Shown here piece by piece: positions 53,431-62,816 of a DNA stretch of 64,000 bases. Under the pieces are notes generated by a model. That model worked only from the letters and a program-made list of their open reading frames with translations, searched no databases and had not been told where the DNA came from. The translations under genes were made by a program, and so were the position numbers. Source of the stretch: Rhodopseudomonas palustris (lineage in GTDB: Bacteria > Pseudomonadota > Alphaproteobacteria > Rhizobiales > Xanthobacteraceae); contig NZ_QYYD01000002.1 of NCBI RefSeq assembly GCF_003591005.1, positions 186,001 to 250,000 of the forward strand, in the 5' to 3' direction. Position 1 is the stretch's first letter; each line of letters starts with the position of its first letter.

Positions 53431-54477
53431 TCAACCTTTGAACGCCCGCACCCGCTTCACCATCTGTTCGACATGAGCGGTCGACGCATCCGGGGTGATG
53501 CCGTGGCCGAGGTTGAAGATGTGGCGGCCGGCGGAGAAGTTCTTCAGGACGTCGTCGACGCCTTCGTCGAGCGCCGCGCCGCCGGCGATGAGCAGCAGCG
53601 GATCGAGATTGCCCTGCACCGCGACCTTGGTCTGCACCTGCTCGCGGATCAGCTTCGGCTCGGCGGTCCAGTCGATGCTCACCGCGTCGACGCCGGTGCG
53701 CTCGATGAAGGCCGGCAGCAACGCGCCGGCGCCGCGCGGGAAGCCGATGATCTTGGCGCCCGGCACCTGCTTGCGCACGCCCTCGACGATGCGCCGCGTC
53801 GGTTCGATCACCCAGCGTTCGAATTCGCGCGGCGGCAAAATGCCGCCCCAGGTGTCGAACAGCTGCAGCACGTCGGCGCCGGCTTCGAGTTGCTTCAACA
53901 GATACGCGATCGAGCTCTCGACCAGCACGTCGATGATCTTGGCGAAGGCGCCGGGGTGCTGATACGCCATCAGCCGCGCCGGAGCCTGATCCGGCGTGCC
54001 ATGGCCGGCCACCATGTAGGTGGCGACCGTGAACGGCGAGCCGCAGAAGCCGATCAGCGTAGTTTCCTTCGGCAGTTCGCTGCGCACGATGCGCAGCGCC
54101 TCGAACACCGGCTCGAGCTTGGTCAGATCGATCGCGCCGTTCAGCGTGCCGACCAGGTCCGGTGAATTCAACGGATCGAGCCGCGGGCCTTCACCGGCTT
54201 CGAACCGCACCGAGCGGCCGAGCGCGTAGGGCACCACCAGAATGTCCGAGAAGATGATCGCGGCGTCGAAGCCGAAGCGCCGGATCGGCTGCAGCGTGAC
54301 CTCGGCGGCGAGCTTGGCGTTGAAGCACAGATCGAGGAAGCTGCCGGCCTCGGCGCGCGTGGCGCGGTATTCCGGAAGATAGCGACCGGCCTGCCGCATC
54401 ATCCACATCGGGGGAGAAGCCTGCCGGTTGCCGGAAAGCACTTCCATGAACGGTTTCGTCACCAGATTCTGTGTCAA
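53431..54477 (-). CDS. hemE: Uroporphyrinogen decarboxylase
   Basis: Converts uroporphyrinogen III to coproporphyrinogen III (EC 4.1.1.37) in the common heme/bacteriochlorophyll branch. About 348 residues. Signatures: [20 protein letters not shown] and [17 protein letters not shown], active-site Asp in [12 protein letters not shown], and [12 protein letters not shown] at the end. I use a TTG at 54477 ([16 protein letters not shown]); a GTG nine codons... further in (MTKPFMEV) is possible, and longer open sequence upstream is not coding. Convergent with bchD, divergent from the next hydrolase. Confidence 0.94.
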   Translation of the reverse strand: MTQNLVTKPFMEVLSGNRQASPPMWMMRQAGRYLPEYRATRAEAGSFLDLCFNAKLAAEVTLQPIRRFGFDAAIIFSDILVVPYALGRSVRFEAGEGPRLDPLNSPDLVGTLNGAIDLTKLEPVFEALRIVRSELPKETTLIGFCGSPFTVATYMVAGHGTPDQAPARLMAYQHPGAFAKIIDVLVESSIAYLLKQLEAGADVLQLFDTWGGILPPREFERWVIEPTRRIVEGVRKQVPGAKIIGFPRGAGALLPAFIERTGVDAVSIDWTAEPKLIREQVQTKVAVQGNLDPLLLIAGGAALDEGVDDVLKNFSAGRHIFNLGHGITPDASTAHVEQMVKRVRAFKG

Positions 54478-54588
54478 GAGATCTACCCACTGTTTTACGA
54501 CAAGCGACCTTGACGGTCTGATACACTGCGAACACCGTCTTGACCACGCCGACCTGCGGCGGAGGCCGCCGCGAATAGGAATTTCGAG

Positions 54589-55560
54589 ATGAGCGAAACT
54601 GCGACCACCCCAGCATCCCCCACACCCCCCGAAACCCGCCGCCAAGAGCCGGCGCTGCCGCCGCCGGTGCCGGGCGAAAAGCACGACATCGACAGTTTCG
54701 GCGGACGGCTGACCTATTGGTCGGCCGCGCCGGCCGAGCCGTCCTCGGAGCCGCCGCTGCTGCTGATTCACAGCATCAACGCCGCCGGTTCGGCCTATGA
54801 GGTCCGGCCGATCTTCACGCACTACGCAGCCAGGCGCCCGGTCTACGCGGTGGAATTGCCCGGGTTTGGACATTCGTCGCGTACCAAGCGTCAATACACC
54901 ATTCGGATGATGACGGATGCGATACATTCCGTAGTTGCCGAAATTCAGAAGGCGCATCCGGATCAAAAGATTGACGCGCTGGCGCTGTCGCTCGGCAGTG
55001 AGTTTCTCGCCCGTGCGGCGAGCGAAACGCCGGCCGCGTTTCGCACGCTCGCGCTGGTGGCGCCGACCGGCTTCGACAAGAAGAACCAGCGCTGGAGCCG
55101 CGGCTCGCGCGCGATTCCGTGGCTGCATTCGTTTTTCGAGAATCCGCTGTGGAGCGAGAGCATCTTCAAGGCGCTTACCGCCAAGCCGGTGATCGCCTGG
55201 TTTCTGAAGAAGGCGTTCGGCTCGCCCAACATCGATCAGGGCATGCTCGACTACGACTATCTGACGACGCATCAGCCCGGCGCCCAGCACGCGCCTTATT
55301 ACTTCGTCTCGGGCTTCCTGTTCAGCCAGGACATCCTGCGAATCTATCAGGACCTGCCGATGCCGGTGTGGTTCAGCCACGGCGTGCGCGGCGATTTCGT
55401 CGATTACGGCTTCAAGAACACGGTCGAAGGCCGGCCGAACTGGACCATCACCGTGTTCCAGACCGGTGCGATGCCGCATTTTGAAGTGCCGAGCGAATTC
55501 ATGCGCGCCTACGACGAATTCCTCGCGCGCGTGACCGGGCCGAGCGTGGTGACGCTGTAG
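54589..55560 (+). CDS. Alpha/beta hydrolase in the photosynthesis cluster
   Basis: 323 residues, soluble. A Pro-rich N-terminus (about 30 residues) precedes the fold: [32 protein letters not shown], nucleophile elbow [13 protein letters not shown], and likely catalytic His in [12 protein letters not shown]. It differs from BchO, which lies 253 bases downstream. The C-terminal cap is longer than usual. The substrate is unknown; its location between hemE and bchO and divergence from hemE suggest a pigment-linked role, but this is inference. Confidence 0.8.
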   Translation: MSETATTPASPTPPETRRQEPALPPPVPGEKHDIDSFGGRLTYWSAAPAEPSSEPPLLLIHSINAAGSAYEVRPIFTHYAARRPVYAVELPGFGHSSRTKRQYTIRMMTDAIHSVVAEIQKAHPDQKIDALALSLGSEFLARAASETPAAFRTLALVAPTGFDKKNQRWSRGSRAIPWLHSFFENPLWSESIFKALTAKPVIAWFLKKAFGSPNIDQGMLDYDYLTTHQPGAQHAPYYFVSGFLFSQDILRIYQDLPMPVWFSHGVRGDFVDYGFKNTVEGRPNWTITVFQTGAMPHFEVPSEFMRAYDEFLARVTGPSVVTL

Positions 55561-55611
55561 CGGCGATGGCGATGAGACGCCCCAACAGCGATTGGGCACG
55601 ACCTCTCCCCA

Positions 55612-55740
55612 CGTCATGCCCGGGCTTGTCCCGCCTGCGCGGCCGTAGCCGCTTCGGCGCGGCGAAGGCCCGGGCATCCACGCCTTGGGGCCTCGCCGCG
55701 CGGCAAGGCGTGGATGGCCGGGACAAGCCCGGCCATGACG
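55612..55740. repeat. Palindromic intergenic repeat, family A (extended copy, 129 bases)
   Basis: The left arm is interrupted by about 40 extra bases (CTGCGCGGCCGTAGCCGCTT, itself partly palindromic), then the usual GGGCATCCACGCC, GGCGTGGATGG and GGCCATGACG follow. It lies between the hydrolase and bchO. Confidence 0.88.
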
Positions 55741-55813
55741 GAGTTGAGCGCCGAACCAGAAATCGACCGCAACAAGCCGGCACGGCTGCTCACTCCGCGT
55801 CGGAGTTCGCGCC

Positions 55814-56704
55814 ATGAGCGACCTCGTCTGGAGCCGCGACGGCGCCGACTGGCCGCATCGCGAGGCGAGCCGGTTCGTCGAGGCCGGCGGCTTCCGCTGG
55901 CATGTGCAGCAGATGGGGCCGGCGGGGGCGCCGGTGCTGCTGCTGATCCACGGCACCGGCGCCGCGACGCATTCCTGGCGCGGCCTGATGCCGCTGCTGG
56001 CCAAGGACTATCAGGTGATCGCGCCGGATCTGCCCGGCCACGGCTTCACCCAGTCGCCGCGCGCGCACCGGCTGTCGCTGCCCGGCATGGCGGCCGATCT
56101 CGCGGCGCTGCTGCGCGTGCTGAACGTCTCGCCGCAGATCGTGGTCGGTCACTCGGCCGGCGCCGCGATCGCCGCGCGGATGTGCCTCGACGGCGCCATC
56201 GCGCCGAAGCTGCTGATCAGCCTCAACGGCGCCTTCCTGCCTTACGGCGGGCCTGCGGCGAACTTCTTCTCGCCGCTCGCCAAGATGCTGGTGCTGAATC
56301 CGTTCGTGCCCAGCCTGTTCGCCTGGCAGGCCGGCTCGCGCGGCGCGGTCGAGCGCCTGATCGGCAATACCGGCTCGACGCTCGACGCGCAGGGACTGAA
56401 GCTCTACGGCAAGCTCGTCGGCAATTCCGGCCACGTCGCCGCCGCGTTGCGGATGATGGCGAACTGGGACCTGGAGCCGCTGCTGCGCGCGCTCCCCCAA
56501 TTGAAGCCGCAACTCGTTCTGGTCGCGGCCGAAGGCGACCGCGCAATTCCGCCGTCGGTCGCCCGTCAGGTGCAGGAAATCCAGCGCAAAGCCGTCATCG
56601 AGCGGATCCCGCGGCTGGGCCATCTGGCGCATGAGGAGCAGCCGCAGTTGATCGCCGACCTGATTGCGCGATTTTCGCGCCTGACCGCGCAAAATGTCGA
56701 ATAG
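55814..56704 (+). CDS. bchO: BchO, alpha/beta hydrolase of bacteriochlorophyll synthesis
   Basis: 296 residues. [35 protein letters not shown], nucleophile elbow [14 protein letters not shown], catalytic His in [13 protein letters not shown]. BchO proteins are alpha/beta hydrolases regularly found beside bchI/bchD and annotated as magnesium chelatase accessory factors. It starts after a repeat and ends 77 bases before crtI. Function is by family and context; no biochemical role is firmly fixed. Confidence 0.9.
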   Translation: MSDLVWSRDGADWPHREASRFVEAGGFRWHVQQMGPAGAPVLLLIHGTGAATHSWRGLMPLLAKDYQVIAPDLPGHGFTQSPRAHRLSLPGMAADLAALLRVLNVSPQIVVGHSAGAAIAARMCLDGAIAPKLLISLNGAFLPYGGPAANFFSPLAKMLVLNPFVPSLFAWQAGSRGAVERLIGNTGSTLDAQGLKLYGKLVGNSGHVAAALRMMANWDLEPLLRALPQLKPQLVLVAAEGDRAIPPSVARQVQEIQRKAVIERIPRLGHLAHEEQPQLIADLIARFSRLTAQNVE

Positions 56705-56718
56705 ATCAAAGACGGGAC

Positions 56719-56736
56719 TGTAAGTTTCGCATTACA
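56719..56736. promoter_or_regulatory. PpsR/CrtJ-type site 1 upstream of crtI
   Basis: TGTAAGTTTCGCATTACA fits TGT-N12-ACA exactly, 46 bases before the crtI ATG. PpsR represses crt, bch and puc genes under oxygen. Confidence 0.8.
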
Positions 56737-56754
56737 CATTTAGACTGGTTCGGC

Positions 56755-56772
56755 TGTCAATTTTTCGTTACA
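56755..56772. promoter_or_regulatory. PpsR/CrtJ-type site 2 upstream of crtI
   Basis: TGTCAATTTTTCGTTACA fits TGT-N12-ACA exactly, 36 bases downstream of site 1 start to start. It ends 10 bases before the ATG at 56782, so repressor binding would also block the start region. Confidence 0.8.
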
Positions 56773-56781
56773 GTGGTCCCC

Positions 56782-58317
56782 ATGCTCGATCCCGGTCCCA
56801 AACCCGCGCCCCGTACCCCTGATGATCGTGCCCCGCATGCGGTGGTGATCGGCTCCGGCTTTGGCGGCCTGGCCGCTGCGGTCCGGCTCGGCGCCAAAGG
56901 GTATCGCGTCACCGTCCTGGAAAAGCTCGATCAGCCCGGTGGCCGGGCTTATGTCCACAAACAGGACGGCTTCTCGTTCGACGCCGGCCCGACCATCGTC
57001 ACTGCGCCATACCTGTTCGAGGAGCTGTGGAAGCTGTGCGGCAAGCGGATGTCGGACGACATCACGCTGAAGCCGATGTCGCCGTTCTACCGGATCCGCT
57101 TCGACGACGGCACGTTCTTCGACTACTCCGACGACCGCAACGCGGTGCTCGACCAGATCGCCAGGTTCTGCCCGGACGACGTGCCGGCCTATGACCGCTT
57201 CATGGCGGCGTCGCACGAGATCTTCAAGGTCGGCTTCGAGCAGCTCGGTGACCAGCCGTTCAGCCGCTTCACCGACATGCTGAAGATCGCCCCGGCGATG
57301 CTGCGGCTGGAGAGCTATCGCAGCGTCTACAGCCTCGTCGCCAAGCACTTCAAGGATCCGAAGCTGCGGCAGGTGTTCAGCTTCCATCCGCTCTTGATCG
57401 GCGGCAACCCGTTCATGTCGAGCTCGGTGTATTGCCTGATCACTTACCTCGAAAAGCAGTGGGGCGTGCATTCGGCGATGGGCGGCACCGGCGCGCTGGT
57501 CGCCGGCCTCGCCAAACTGATCGCAGGGCAGGGCAATCGCATCCTGTACAATCAGGACGTTCGCCAGATCGTCGTCGAGCACGGCGCGGCGACCGGCGTC
57601 AAGCTCGCTGACGGCGAAGTCATCAAGGCCGACATCGTCGTGTCCAATGCCGATTCGGCCTCGACCTATCGCTATCTGCTGGCGCCCGAGGCGCGCAGGC
57701 GCTGGACTGACGCCAAGATCGAGCGCTCGCGCTACTCGATGAGCCTGTTCGTCTGGTACTTCGGCACCAAGCGGCGCTACGAGGACGTCAAGCACCACAC
57801 CATCCTGCTCGGGCCGCGCTATCGCGAGCTGATCAGCGACATTTTCGGCCGCAAGGTGCTGGCCGACGATTTCAGCCTGTATCTGCATCGCCCGACCGCG
57901 ACCGATCCGTCGCTGGCGCCGCCCGGCTGCGATACGTTCTACGTACTGTCGCCGGTGCCGAATCTGCTCGGCGATATCGACTGGCACAGCAAGGCCGAGC
58001 CGTATCGCGCGTCGATCGCCAAGATGCTGGGAGCGACCGTGCTGCCGGGTCTCGAGGAGCAGGTGGTGAGTTCGAAGATCACCACGCCGCTGGATTTTCA
58101 GGACCGGCTGTCGTCGTTCCGCGGCGCAGCGTTCGGGCTGGAGCCGGTGCTGTGGCAGAGCGCCTGGTTCAGGCCGCACAACCAGAGCGAAGACGTCAAG
58201 AATTTGTATCTGGTCGGCGCGGGCACCCATCCCGGCGCCGGGCTGCCTGGTGTGCTGTCCTCCGCGCGCGTGCTCGATTCCCTGGTCCCCGAGGCCAACA
58301 GTCTGGTGACGTCATGA
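56782..58317 (+). CDS. crtI: Phytoene desaturase
   Basis: 511 residues, FAD-dependent bacterial CrtI. N-terminal dinucleotide site HAVVIGSGFGGLAAAVRLGA with LEKLDQPGGRAYVHKQDGF, and the C-terminal signature region NLYLVGAGTHPGAGLPGVLS. It converts phytoene through three or four steps to neurosporene or lycopene in the membrane, the start of spirilloxanthin-type carotenoids. ATG 56782 is preferred over the GTG nine bases earlier, which abuts the PpsR site. The stop overlaps crtB (ATGA). Two PpsR sites in front predict strong oxygen repression. Confidence 0.95.
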   Translation: MLDPGPKPAPRTPDDRAPHAVVIGSGFGGLAAAVRLGAKGYRVTVLEKLDQPGGRAYVHKQDGFSFDAGPTIVTAPYLFEELWKLCGKRMSDDITLKPMSPFYRIRFDDGTFFDYSDDRNAVLDQIARFCPDDVPAYDRFMAASHEIFKVGFEQLGDQPFSRFTDMLKIAPAMLRLESYRSVYSLVAKHFKDPKLRQVFSFHPLLIGGNPFMSSSVYCLITYLEKQWGVHSAMGGTGALVAGLAKLIAGQGNRILYNQDVRQIVVEHGAATGVKLADGEVIKADIVVSNADSASTYRYLLAPEARRRWTDAKIERSRYSMSLFVWYFGTKRRYEDVKHHTILLGPRYRELISDIFGRKVLADDFSLYLHRPTATDPSLAPPGCDTFYVLSPVPNLLGDIDWHSKAEPYRASIAKMLGATVLPGLEEQVVSSKITTPLDFQDRLSSFRGAAFGLEPVLWQSAWFRPHNQSEDVKNLYLVGAGTHPGAGLPGVLSSARVLDSLVPEANSLVTS

Positions 58318-59381
58318 GTTTGCAATCCGATCTGCTGGCCCAATCCGACATGCTGGCCTGCCGCGAGATGATCAAGGAAGGCTCGCACACCTTCCACGCG
58401 GCTTCCAAGGTGCTGCCGCGGCGGATCAGCGATCCGGCGATCGCGCTCTATGCGTTCTGCCGCGTCGCCGACGACGCCGTCGATCTCGGCCTCGACCGCG
58501 CCGCCGCGGTCGACGTGCTGAAGGACCGGCTCGATCGCGCCTGCCGCGGCCTGCCGCGCGCTTATCCGTCCGACCGCGCCTTCGCGGACGTGATCGCGCG
58601 CTTCTCGATTCCGCCGGCGATTCCCGAGGCGCTGATCGAAGGCCTCGAATGGGATTCGCAGGGCCGCCGCTTCGAGACGCTGTCCGATCTGTACGCTTAC
58701 TGCGCGCGCGTCGCCGGCACCGTCGGCGTGATGATGACGCTGGTGATGGGCCAGCGCCGGCCGGACATCGTCGCCCGCGCCTGCGACCTCGGCTGCGCGA
58801 TGCAGCTCACCAACATCGCCCGTGACATCGGCGAGGACGCCCGCAACGGCCGCATCTACATGCCGCTGCAATGGATGCGCGAGGCCGGTCTCGATCCGGA
58901 GAGCTGGCTCGCCGATCCAAAATTCACGCCGGAGATCGCCGGCATCGTCAAGCGGCTGATCGACACCGCGGACGCGCTGTACGATCGCGCCACGCTCGGC
59001 ATCGCCCACCTGCCGCGCTCGTGCCGGCCCGGCATCTTCGCGGCGCGTGCGCTGTACGCCGAGATCGGCCGCGAGGTCGAACGAAGCGGCCTCGACTCGG
59101 TGTCGAGCCGCGCCGTGGTCTCGACCGGCCGCAAGCTCGCGGTGCTGGCGCGCTTGCTCGCGTTCCAGGAAACCGAATGGGCGCCGGCGAAGTATCTGCC
59201 GGCGAAATTCGGCGACATGGAAGAGACCCGCTTCCTGATCGACGCGGTAATTGCCCACCCGGTCCGTGAAATGCCGGCGCGTCCCAAGGTCAAGCCGCTC
59301 GAACAGAAAGTCGCCTGGCTGGTCGAGCTGTTCACCAAGCTCGAACGCCGAGACCAGATGCTGCAACGCAGCCGGGTGTAG
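58314..59381 (+). CDS. crtB: Phytoene synthase
   Basis: 355 residues. Joins two geranylgeranyl diphosphates to phytoene (EC 2.5.1.32). Substrate-binding Asp-rich motif YAFCRVADDAVDLG, second motif NIARDIGEDARNGRIYMPLQ, and the AYCARVAGTVGVMM helix are all present. Translationally coupled to crtI by a four-base overlap and therefore under the same PpsR-type control. A repeat follows before hemF. Confidence 0.95.
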   Translation: MSLQSDLLAQSDMLACREMIKEGSHTFHAASKVLPRRISDPAIALYAFCRVADDAVDLGLDRAAAVDVLKDRLDRACRGLPRAYPSDRAFADVIARFSIPPAIPEALIEGLEWDSQGRRFETLSDLYAYCARVAGTVGVMMTLVMGQRRPDIVARACDLGCAMQLTNIARDIGEDARNGRIYMPLQWMREAGLDPESWLADPKFTPEIAGIVKRLIDTADALYDRATLGIAHLPRSCRPGIFAARALYAEIGREVERSGLDSVSSRAVVSTGRKLAVLARLLAFQETEWAPAKYLPAKFGDMEETRFLIDAVIAHPVREMPARPKVKPLEQKVAWLVELFTKLERRDQMLQRSRV

Positions 59382-59404
59382 TTAGCTAATAGGTTCAATA
59401 AGGT

Positions 59405-59490
59405 CGTCATGCCCGGGCTCGTCCCGGGCATCCACGCCTTGCTGAGCAGAGGCGAAGGCGTGGATGGCCGGGACAAGCCCGGCTATGACG
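59405..59490. repeat. Palindromic intergenic repeat, family A (copy)
   Basis: CGTCATGCCCGGGCTCGTCC to GGCTATGACG with ACGCCTTGCT / AAGGCGTGGATGG inner arms, between crtB and hemF. Confidence 0.92.
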
Positions 59491-59604
59491 TCCGGGATAG
59501 GCTGTGGCCTAACACCGAGCGCGGTAGCCGCCACCCGTTTGCAAAAACTCTCGAAGCCGCCACACTGGCGTGGTACCGATGCTCACTTGCAACGGATCAT
59601 CGCC

Positions 59605-60516
59605 ATGACCATCGACGCCGACCTCGACCGCAACCCAGCAACTTCGGACGACCCGGTGGAAGCGCGCCGCACCCGCGCGCGGGCCTGGTTTGAAGGCCTG
59701 CGCGACCGGATCTGTGCCGAGATCGAAACGCTCGAGCGCGAGGCGCCGGCCGAGCTGTTTCCCGGCGAACCCGCGACCTTCAGCTACAAGCCGTGGCAGC
59801 GCAAGACCGGCGCCGGCGGCGGCGTCGGCGGCTTTCTGTCGAACGGCCGGCTGTTCGAAAAGATCGGCATCCACACCTCGTCGGCCAACGGCCGGCTGAC
59901 GCCGGAGATGGCGAAGAACCTGCCGGGCGACGGCGTCACGCTGGACTACGTCTCGACCAGCATCAGCCTGATCATGCATCCGCGCAGTCCGCGGGTGCCG
60001 ACCGTGCACATGAACACGCGCTTCCTCTCCACGTCGCAGGGCTGGTTCGGCGGCGGCGCGGATTTGACGCCGATGCTGCCGGAGCAGCGCAGCCAGGACG
60101 CCGAGGACGCGGCGATCTTTCACGCCGCCATGAAGGCCGCCTGCGACGCGCACGATCCGACCTACTACGCGAAATTCAAGCCGTGGGCCGACACCTACTT
60201 CTTCCTGCCGCATCGCGGCACGGCGCGCGGCGTCGGCGGCATTTTCTACGATCACCTCAATAGCGGCGATTTCGAACGCGACTTCGCCTTCACCCGCGAC
60301 GTCGGCTCGGCGCTGCTCGACATCTACCCGAAGATCGTCCGCAAGCGCATGGTCGAACCCTGGACCGACGCGGAGCGCGCCCAGCAGCTCGCCTGCCGCG
60401 GCCTGTATGTCGAGTTCAATCTTCTGTACGACAAGGGCACGATGTTCGGCCTGCAGACCGGCGGCAACACCGAAACTATCATGAGCTCGATGCCGCCGCT
60501 GGTGAGCTGGAGCTGA
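59605..60516 (+). CDS. hemF: Oxygen-dependent coproporphyrinogen III oxidase
   Basis: 303 residues. Converts coproporphyrinogen III to protoporphyrinogen IX with O2 (EC 1.3.3.3), the aerobic form of the step served by HemN without oxygen. Signatures: KTGAGGGVGGFLSNGRLFEK, VPTVHMNTRFLST, GGADLTPMLPEQ, HRGTARGVGGIFYDH, YVEFNLLYDKGTMFGL. ATG 59605 has CGGA about nine bases upstream. It lies after crtB but is separated by a repeat, so it may have its own promoter. Two microprotein genes follow 34 bases later on the same strand. Confidence 0.96.
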   Translation: MTIDADLDRNPATSDDPVEARRTRARAWFEGLRDRICAEIETLEREAPAELFPGEPATFSYKPWQRKTGAGGGVGGFLSNGRLFEKIGIHTSSANGRLTPEMAKNLPGDGVTLDYVSTSISLIMHPRSPRVPTVHMNTRFLSTSQGWFGGGADLTPMLPEQRSQDAEDAAIFHAAMKAACDAHDPTYYAKFKPWADTYFFLPHRGTARGVGGIFYDHLNSGDFERDFAFTRDVGSALLDIYPKIVRKRMVEPWTDAERAQQLACRGLYVEFNLLYDKGTMFGLQTGGNTETIMSSMPPLVSWS

Positions 60517-60550
60517 GTACACAGTCAACCGCGCATCGCGGGAGGCGGCG

Positions 60551-60685
60551 ATGGAAGACTATTACGGACTGATCGAACTTGCCGCCGTGTTCGTCTGCCT
60601 GATCGCCGGCTGGCTGATCCTCGAACGCCAGGGCAAGCGCCTCGATCGCGCTCGCGCCGAGCGCGACAAGCCGCGCCATGAATAG
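60551..60685 (+). CDS. Small single-helix membrane protein (44 residues)
   Basis: MEDYYGLIELAAVFVCLIAG begins a protein with one membrane helix (ELAAVFVCLIAGWLIL) followed by ERQGKRLDRARAERDK, a basic/acidic amphipathic tail. GGGAGG lies six bases before the ATG. It begins 34 bases after hemF and overlaps the next gene by eight bases, which encodes a paralogue. No family recognised; small membrane proteins of this type often act on a partner complex. Confidence 0.72.
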   Translation: MEDYYGLIELAAVFVCLIAGWLILERQGKRLDRARAERDKPRHE

Positions 60686-60830
60686 CGACAGCGCCTTCAA
60701 TTACTTCGAGATCCTGATGCTCGGGATGTTCGCCGCGGGCTGGTTGGTGCTGGAATGGCAAGGCAAGCGGTTGGACAGGAAGCGCGAGGCGGAGAAGGCG
60801 CGGAGTGAGGCGCGCTCAGACCAACGCTGA
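60678..60830 (+). CDS. Small single-helix membrane protein (50 residues), paralogue of the preceding gene
   Basis: MNSDSAFNYFEILMLGMFAA leads into GWLVLEWQGKRLDRKREAEK. It shares the pattern AGWL(I/V)LExQGKRLDR with the upstream 44-residue protein, so both derive from a duplication. Its ATG lies eight bases before the end of the first gene (ATGAATAG), which couples their translation. The frame stays open and ends seven bases before the convergent gene at 60837. Confidence 0.72.
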   Translation: MNSDSAFNYFEILMLGMFAAGWLVLEWQGKRLDRKREAEKARSEARSDQR

Positions 60831-60836
60831 CGCCGC

Positions 60837-61625
60837 TCAAATCTTCAAGTTACGATACACCGACACTTCACGTTCGCGCGCCAGCCTGGCGTCGTCGCCG
60901 GCGCGGATGCCGCGCCAGACGTCGAACAGCATGACGATGGTGGTGATCAGTCCGGTGATCTTGCCGATCAGGAAGCCGAACGGGAAGATCAGCCGCTCCG
61001 GCGGCAGGATGAATTGCGAGCCGAGGAAGATCAGCAGCGCGTTGCCGAAATACGCGGTGCGGTACAGCGTCTTCTCTTTCCAGGCGCTGCGCGCGTAAGG
61101 CTTCGAACTCTTCTTCACCGCCTTGTTGTAGCGCGGGTTGCGCAGCAGGCCCCACATCCGCCGTTTGTTCGGCAGCGCCCGCGGCCCGGCCAGCAGCGCG
61201 CGGAAATGCGCGCGCATCTGCAGGTGCGCCAGCAACGCCAGCAGCAGATTGCCGATCACCAGCGCGGCCTTCAGCTCCCACAGCGAGAGCAGCAGCTGTG
61301 CGCCGATGTCGACGAACAACAGATGCGTCGCGGCGTTGAGCACGAAGGCGGAGCGGTGAAACGCGGCGCGGTTGATGTCGCCGACCTTCTCGTCGATGAA
61401 CGCCGCGCCCGGCTTGGCGGCGCCGAGCTGCAGCAGCGCGGCGCGCTGCGGCTCGGTCAGCGGCCAGCTCTTGCCGAGTTCCGCGATCGTCAGTTCCGGC
61501 GATCCGCGCCGGATCCGGAACGTCGCCTTGGCGGCCCAGCCGGAGACGCGCGCCAGCCAGCGCCGGGTCACGGCGAAGCGTGAGGCCGGCACGATTTCGA
61601 CGAGCGGGTGCGGTTCTGGCTGCAT
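60837..61625 (-). CDS. Hypothetical membrane protein
   Basis: 262 residues. The first 95 are soluble-looking (FRIRRGSPELTIAELGKSWP). Membrane helices lie at about 96-115 (ATHLLFVDIGAQLLLSLWEL), 118-135 (AALVIGNLLLALLAHLQM) and 200-245 (FGNALLIFLGSQFILPPERL and LIGKITGLITTIVMLFDVWR). Basic stretches such as RNPRYNKAVKKSSKP separate them. I do not recognise the family. It lies convergent to the microprotein genes. Confidence 0.7.
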   Translation of the reverse strand: MQPEPHPLVEIVPASRFAVTRRWLARVSGWAAKATFRIRRGSPELTIAELGKSWPLTEPQRAALLQLGAAKPGAAFIDEKVGDINRAAFHRSAFVLNAATHLLFVDIGAQLLLSLWELKAALVIGNLLLALLAHLQMRAHFRALLAGPRALPNKRRMWGLLRNPRYNKAVKKSSKPYARSAWKEKTLYRTAYFGNALLIFLGSQFILPPERLIFPFGFLIGKITGLITTIVMLFDVWRGIRAGDDARLAREREVSVYRNLKI

Positions 61626-61705
61626 CGAGTCCTATTGGCGTTGCCGTGGGCGGTCCCGATTCACGACAAGACCATGCGGCATGACAACGAGCCGAAGCCG
61701 CGCGG

Positions 61706-62704
61706 TCAATCCCCGAAAATCGGCGTCTCCGCCAGCCGCCGGGCGGCCTTCAGCGCCGCCTTGAGCTGAGCGTCACGAGCGTCGCCGCCGCCGGATGCCA
61801 AATCCTCGGCCGCGTCAGCCGCTGGCCTGGCGTGGCCACCCGCCTTGGCGCCGCGCGATTTGTTCGCAACGCGGCTCGCCAGGTCGCGTTGTACCGCTGC
61901 GTCGTTCAGCGCGCCGAGGGCGTCGAGCAGCTTCTTCAGCCGCTTGCTGAATTTCGCCAGGTGCTTGCCGCTGTTGCGTCCGGCAAACAGGCTCTCGAAG
62001 AAGCCGGCCGTGTAGTACAGCTTCTTGGCGGCGATGCGCACCCGGTGGCGTTGTTCGTCGCTCAGCTCATCCAGCCGGTCGAGCTTGCCGATCAGCCGTT
62101 TGGCGCGGCGCTTCAGCGTGCGCTTGGCGAAGGTCTTGGCCTTCGCCGGAACATCCTGCGCGGTCTGTGCCCGTTCGCCGGCATCGGCCCAGCGCTGCAA
62201 ATCGGCCAGCAGCTTGTCGAACCGCTCGTCGGCGACGGCGCGGCCGGCGGTCGTGAACGCGCTGGCGCGATCGGTTGCGACGCGCTTGCGGAAGGCGTTC
62301 GAACTGGCGCTGCTGGTCTCCTGCAGCTTGAGGTCCATCAGATGCAGGTCGCGCGCCGGGCCGAGCCGGCCGGTCAGCCATTTCAGCTCGCGCTTCAACC
62401 GCTCGGTCTCGGGGCCGTGCACCAATGCGGCGAAGATCGTGATCATCACCCGGGTGCGCCGCAGCGCGATCCGCATCTGGTGCACGCCGGTCGGGTCGCG
62501 CTGCTCGACGGCGGGGCGTAGCGATGCGATCCGCGCGATCAGTGCGGCCGCAATCGACTTGAACGCGTCGGTTGTGGTGCTCGCGGCAGGAAGAACAATC
62601 GCCTCGGAGACCGCCCGGCGTGCCGATGATCGGGCGCTTTTCACAGCCGTCCTGCGCTCCGCGCTGCGTGGAGCGACCACAGCTTTCTTGACAACTCGAC
62701 GCAT
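61706..62704 (-). CDS. CHAD domain protein
   Basis: 332 residues. After a basic, Ala/Arg-rich N-terminus (about 50 residues), the CHAD helical domain contains VHQMRIALRRTRVMITIFAA and RHRVRIAAKKLYYTAGFFES, with the typical conserved His, Arg and Lys. CHAD domains bind inorganic polyphosphate and are found free or with CYTH domains. There is no CYTH part here. ATG 62704 with AGG six bases upstream is used; the frame continues 22 codons upstream without support. No polyphosphate kinase gene is nearby. Confidence 0.86.
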   Translation of the reverse strand: MRRVVKKAVVAPRSAERRTAVKSARSSARRAVSEAIVLPAASTTTDAFKSIAAALIARIASLRPAVEQRDPTGVHQMRIALRRTRVMITIFAALVHGPETERLKRELKWLTGRLGPARDLHLMDLKLQETSSASSNAFRKRVATDRASAFTTAGRAVADERFDKLLADLQRWADAGERAQTAQDVPAKAKTFAKRTLKRRAKRLIGKLDRLDELSDEQRHRVRIAAKKLYYTAGFFESLFAGRNSGKHLAKFSKRLKKLLDALGALNDAAVQRDLASRVANKSRGAKAGGHARPAADAAEDLASGGGDARDAQLKAALKAARRLAETPIFGD

Positions 62705-62816
62705 CTCAACCTGCAGCGGCACCCATCCGCGGGGACAATGTAGCAGCTTTGGAGCCGAATTGTGTGTCACGCAGGAACGCCGCGGCGCGAAAAATCGTCG
62801 CGCGCGCGACGGAGCG

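Noticed and set aside
54478-56004. N-terminal extension of hemE to over 850 residues
   Set aside because: It reads antisense through the hydrolase gene, a repeat and the start of bchO; HemE is normally about 345 residues.
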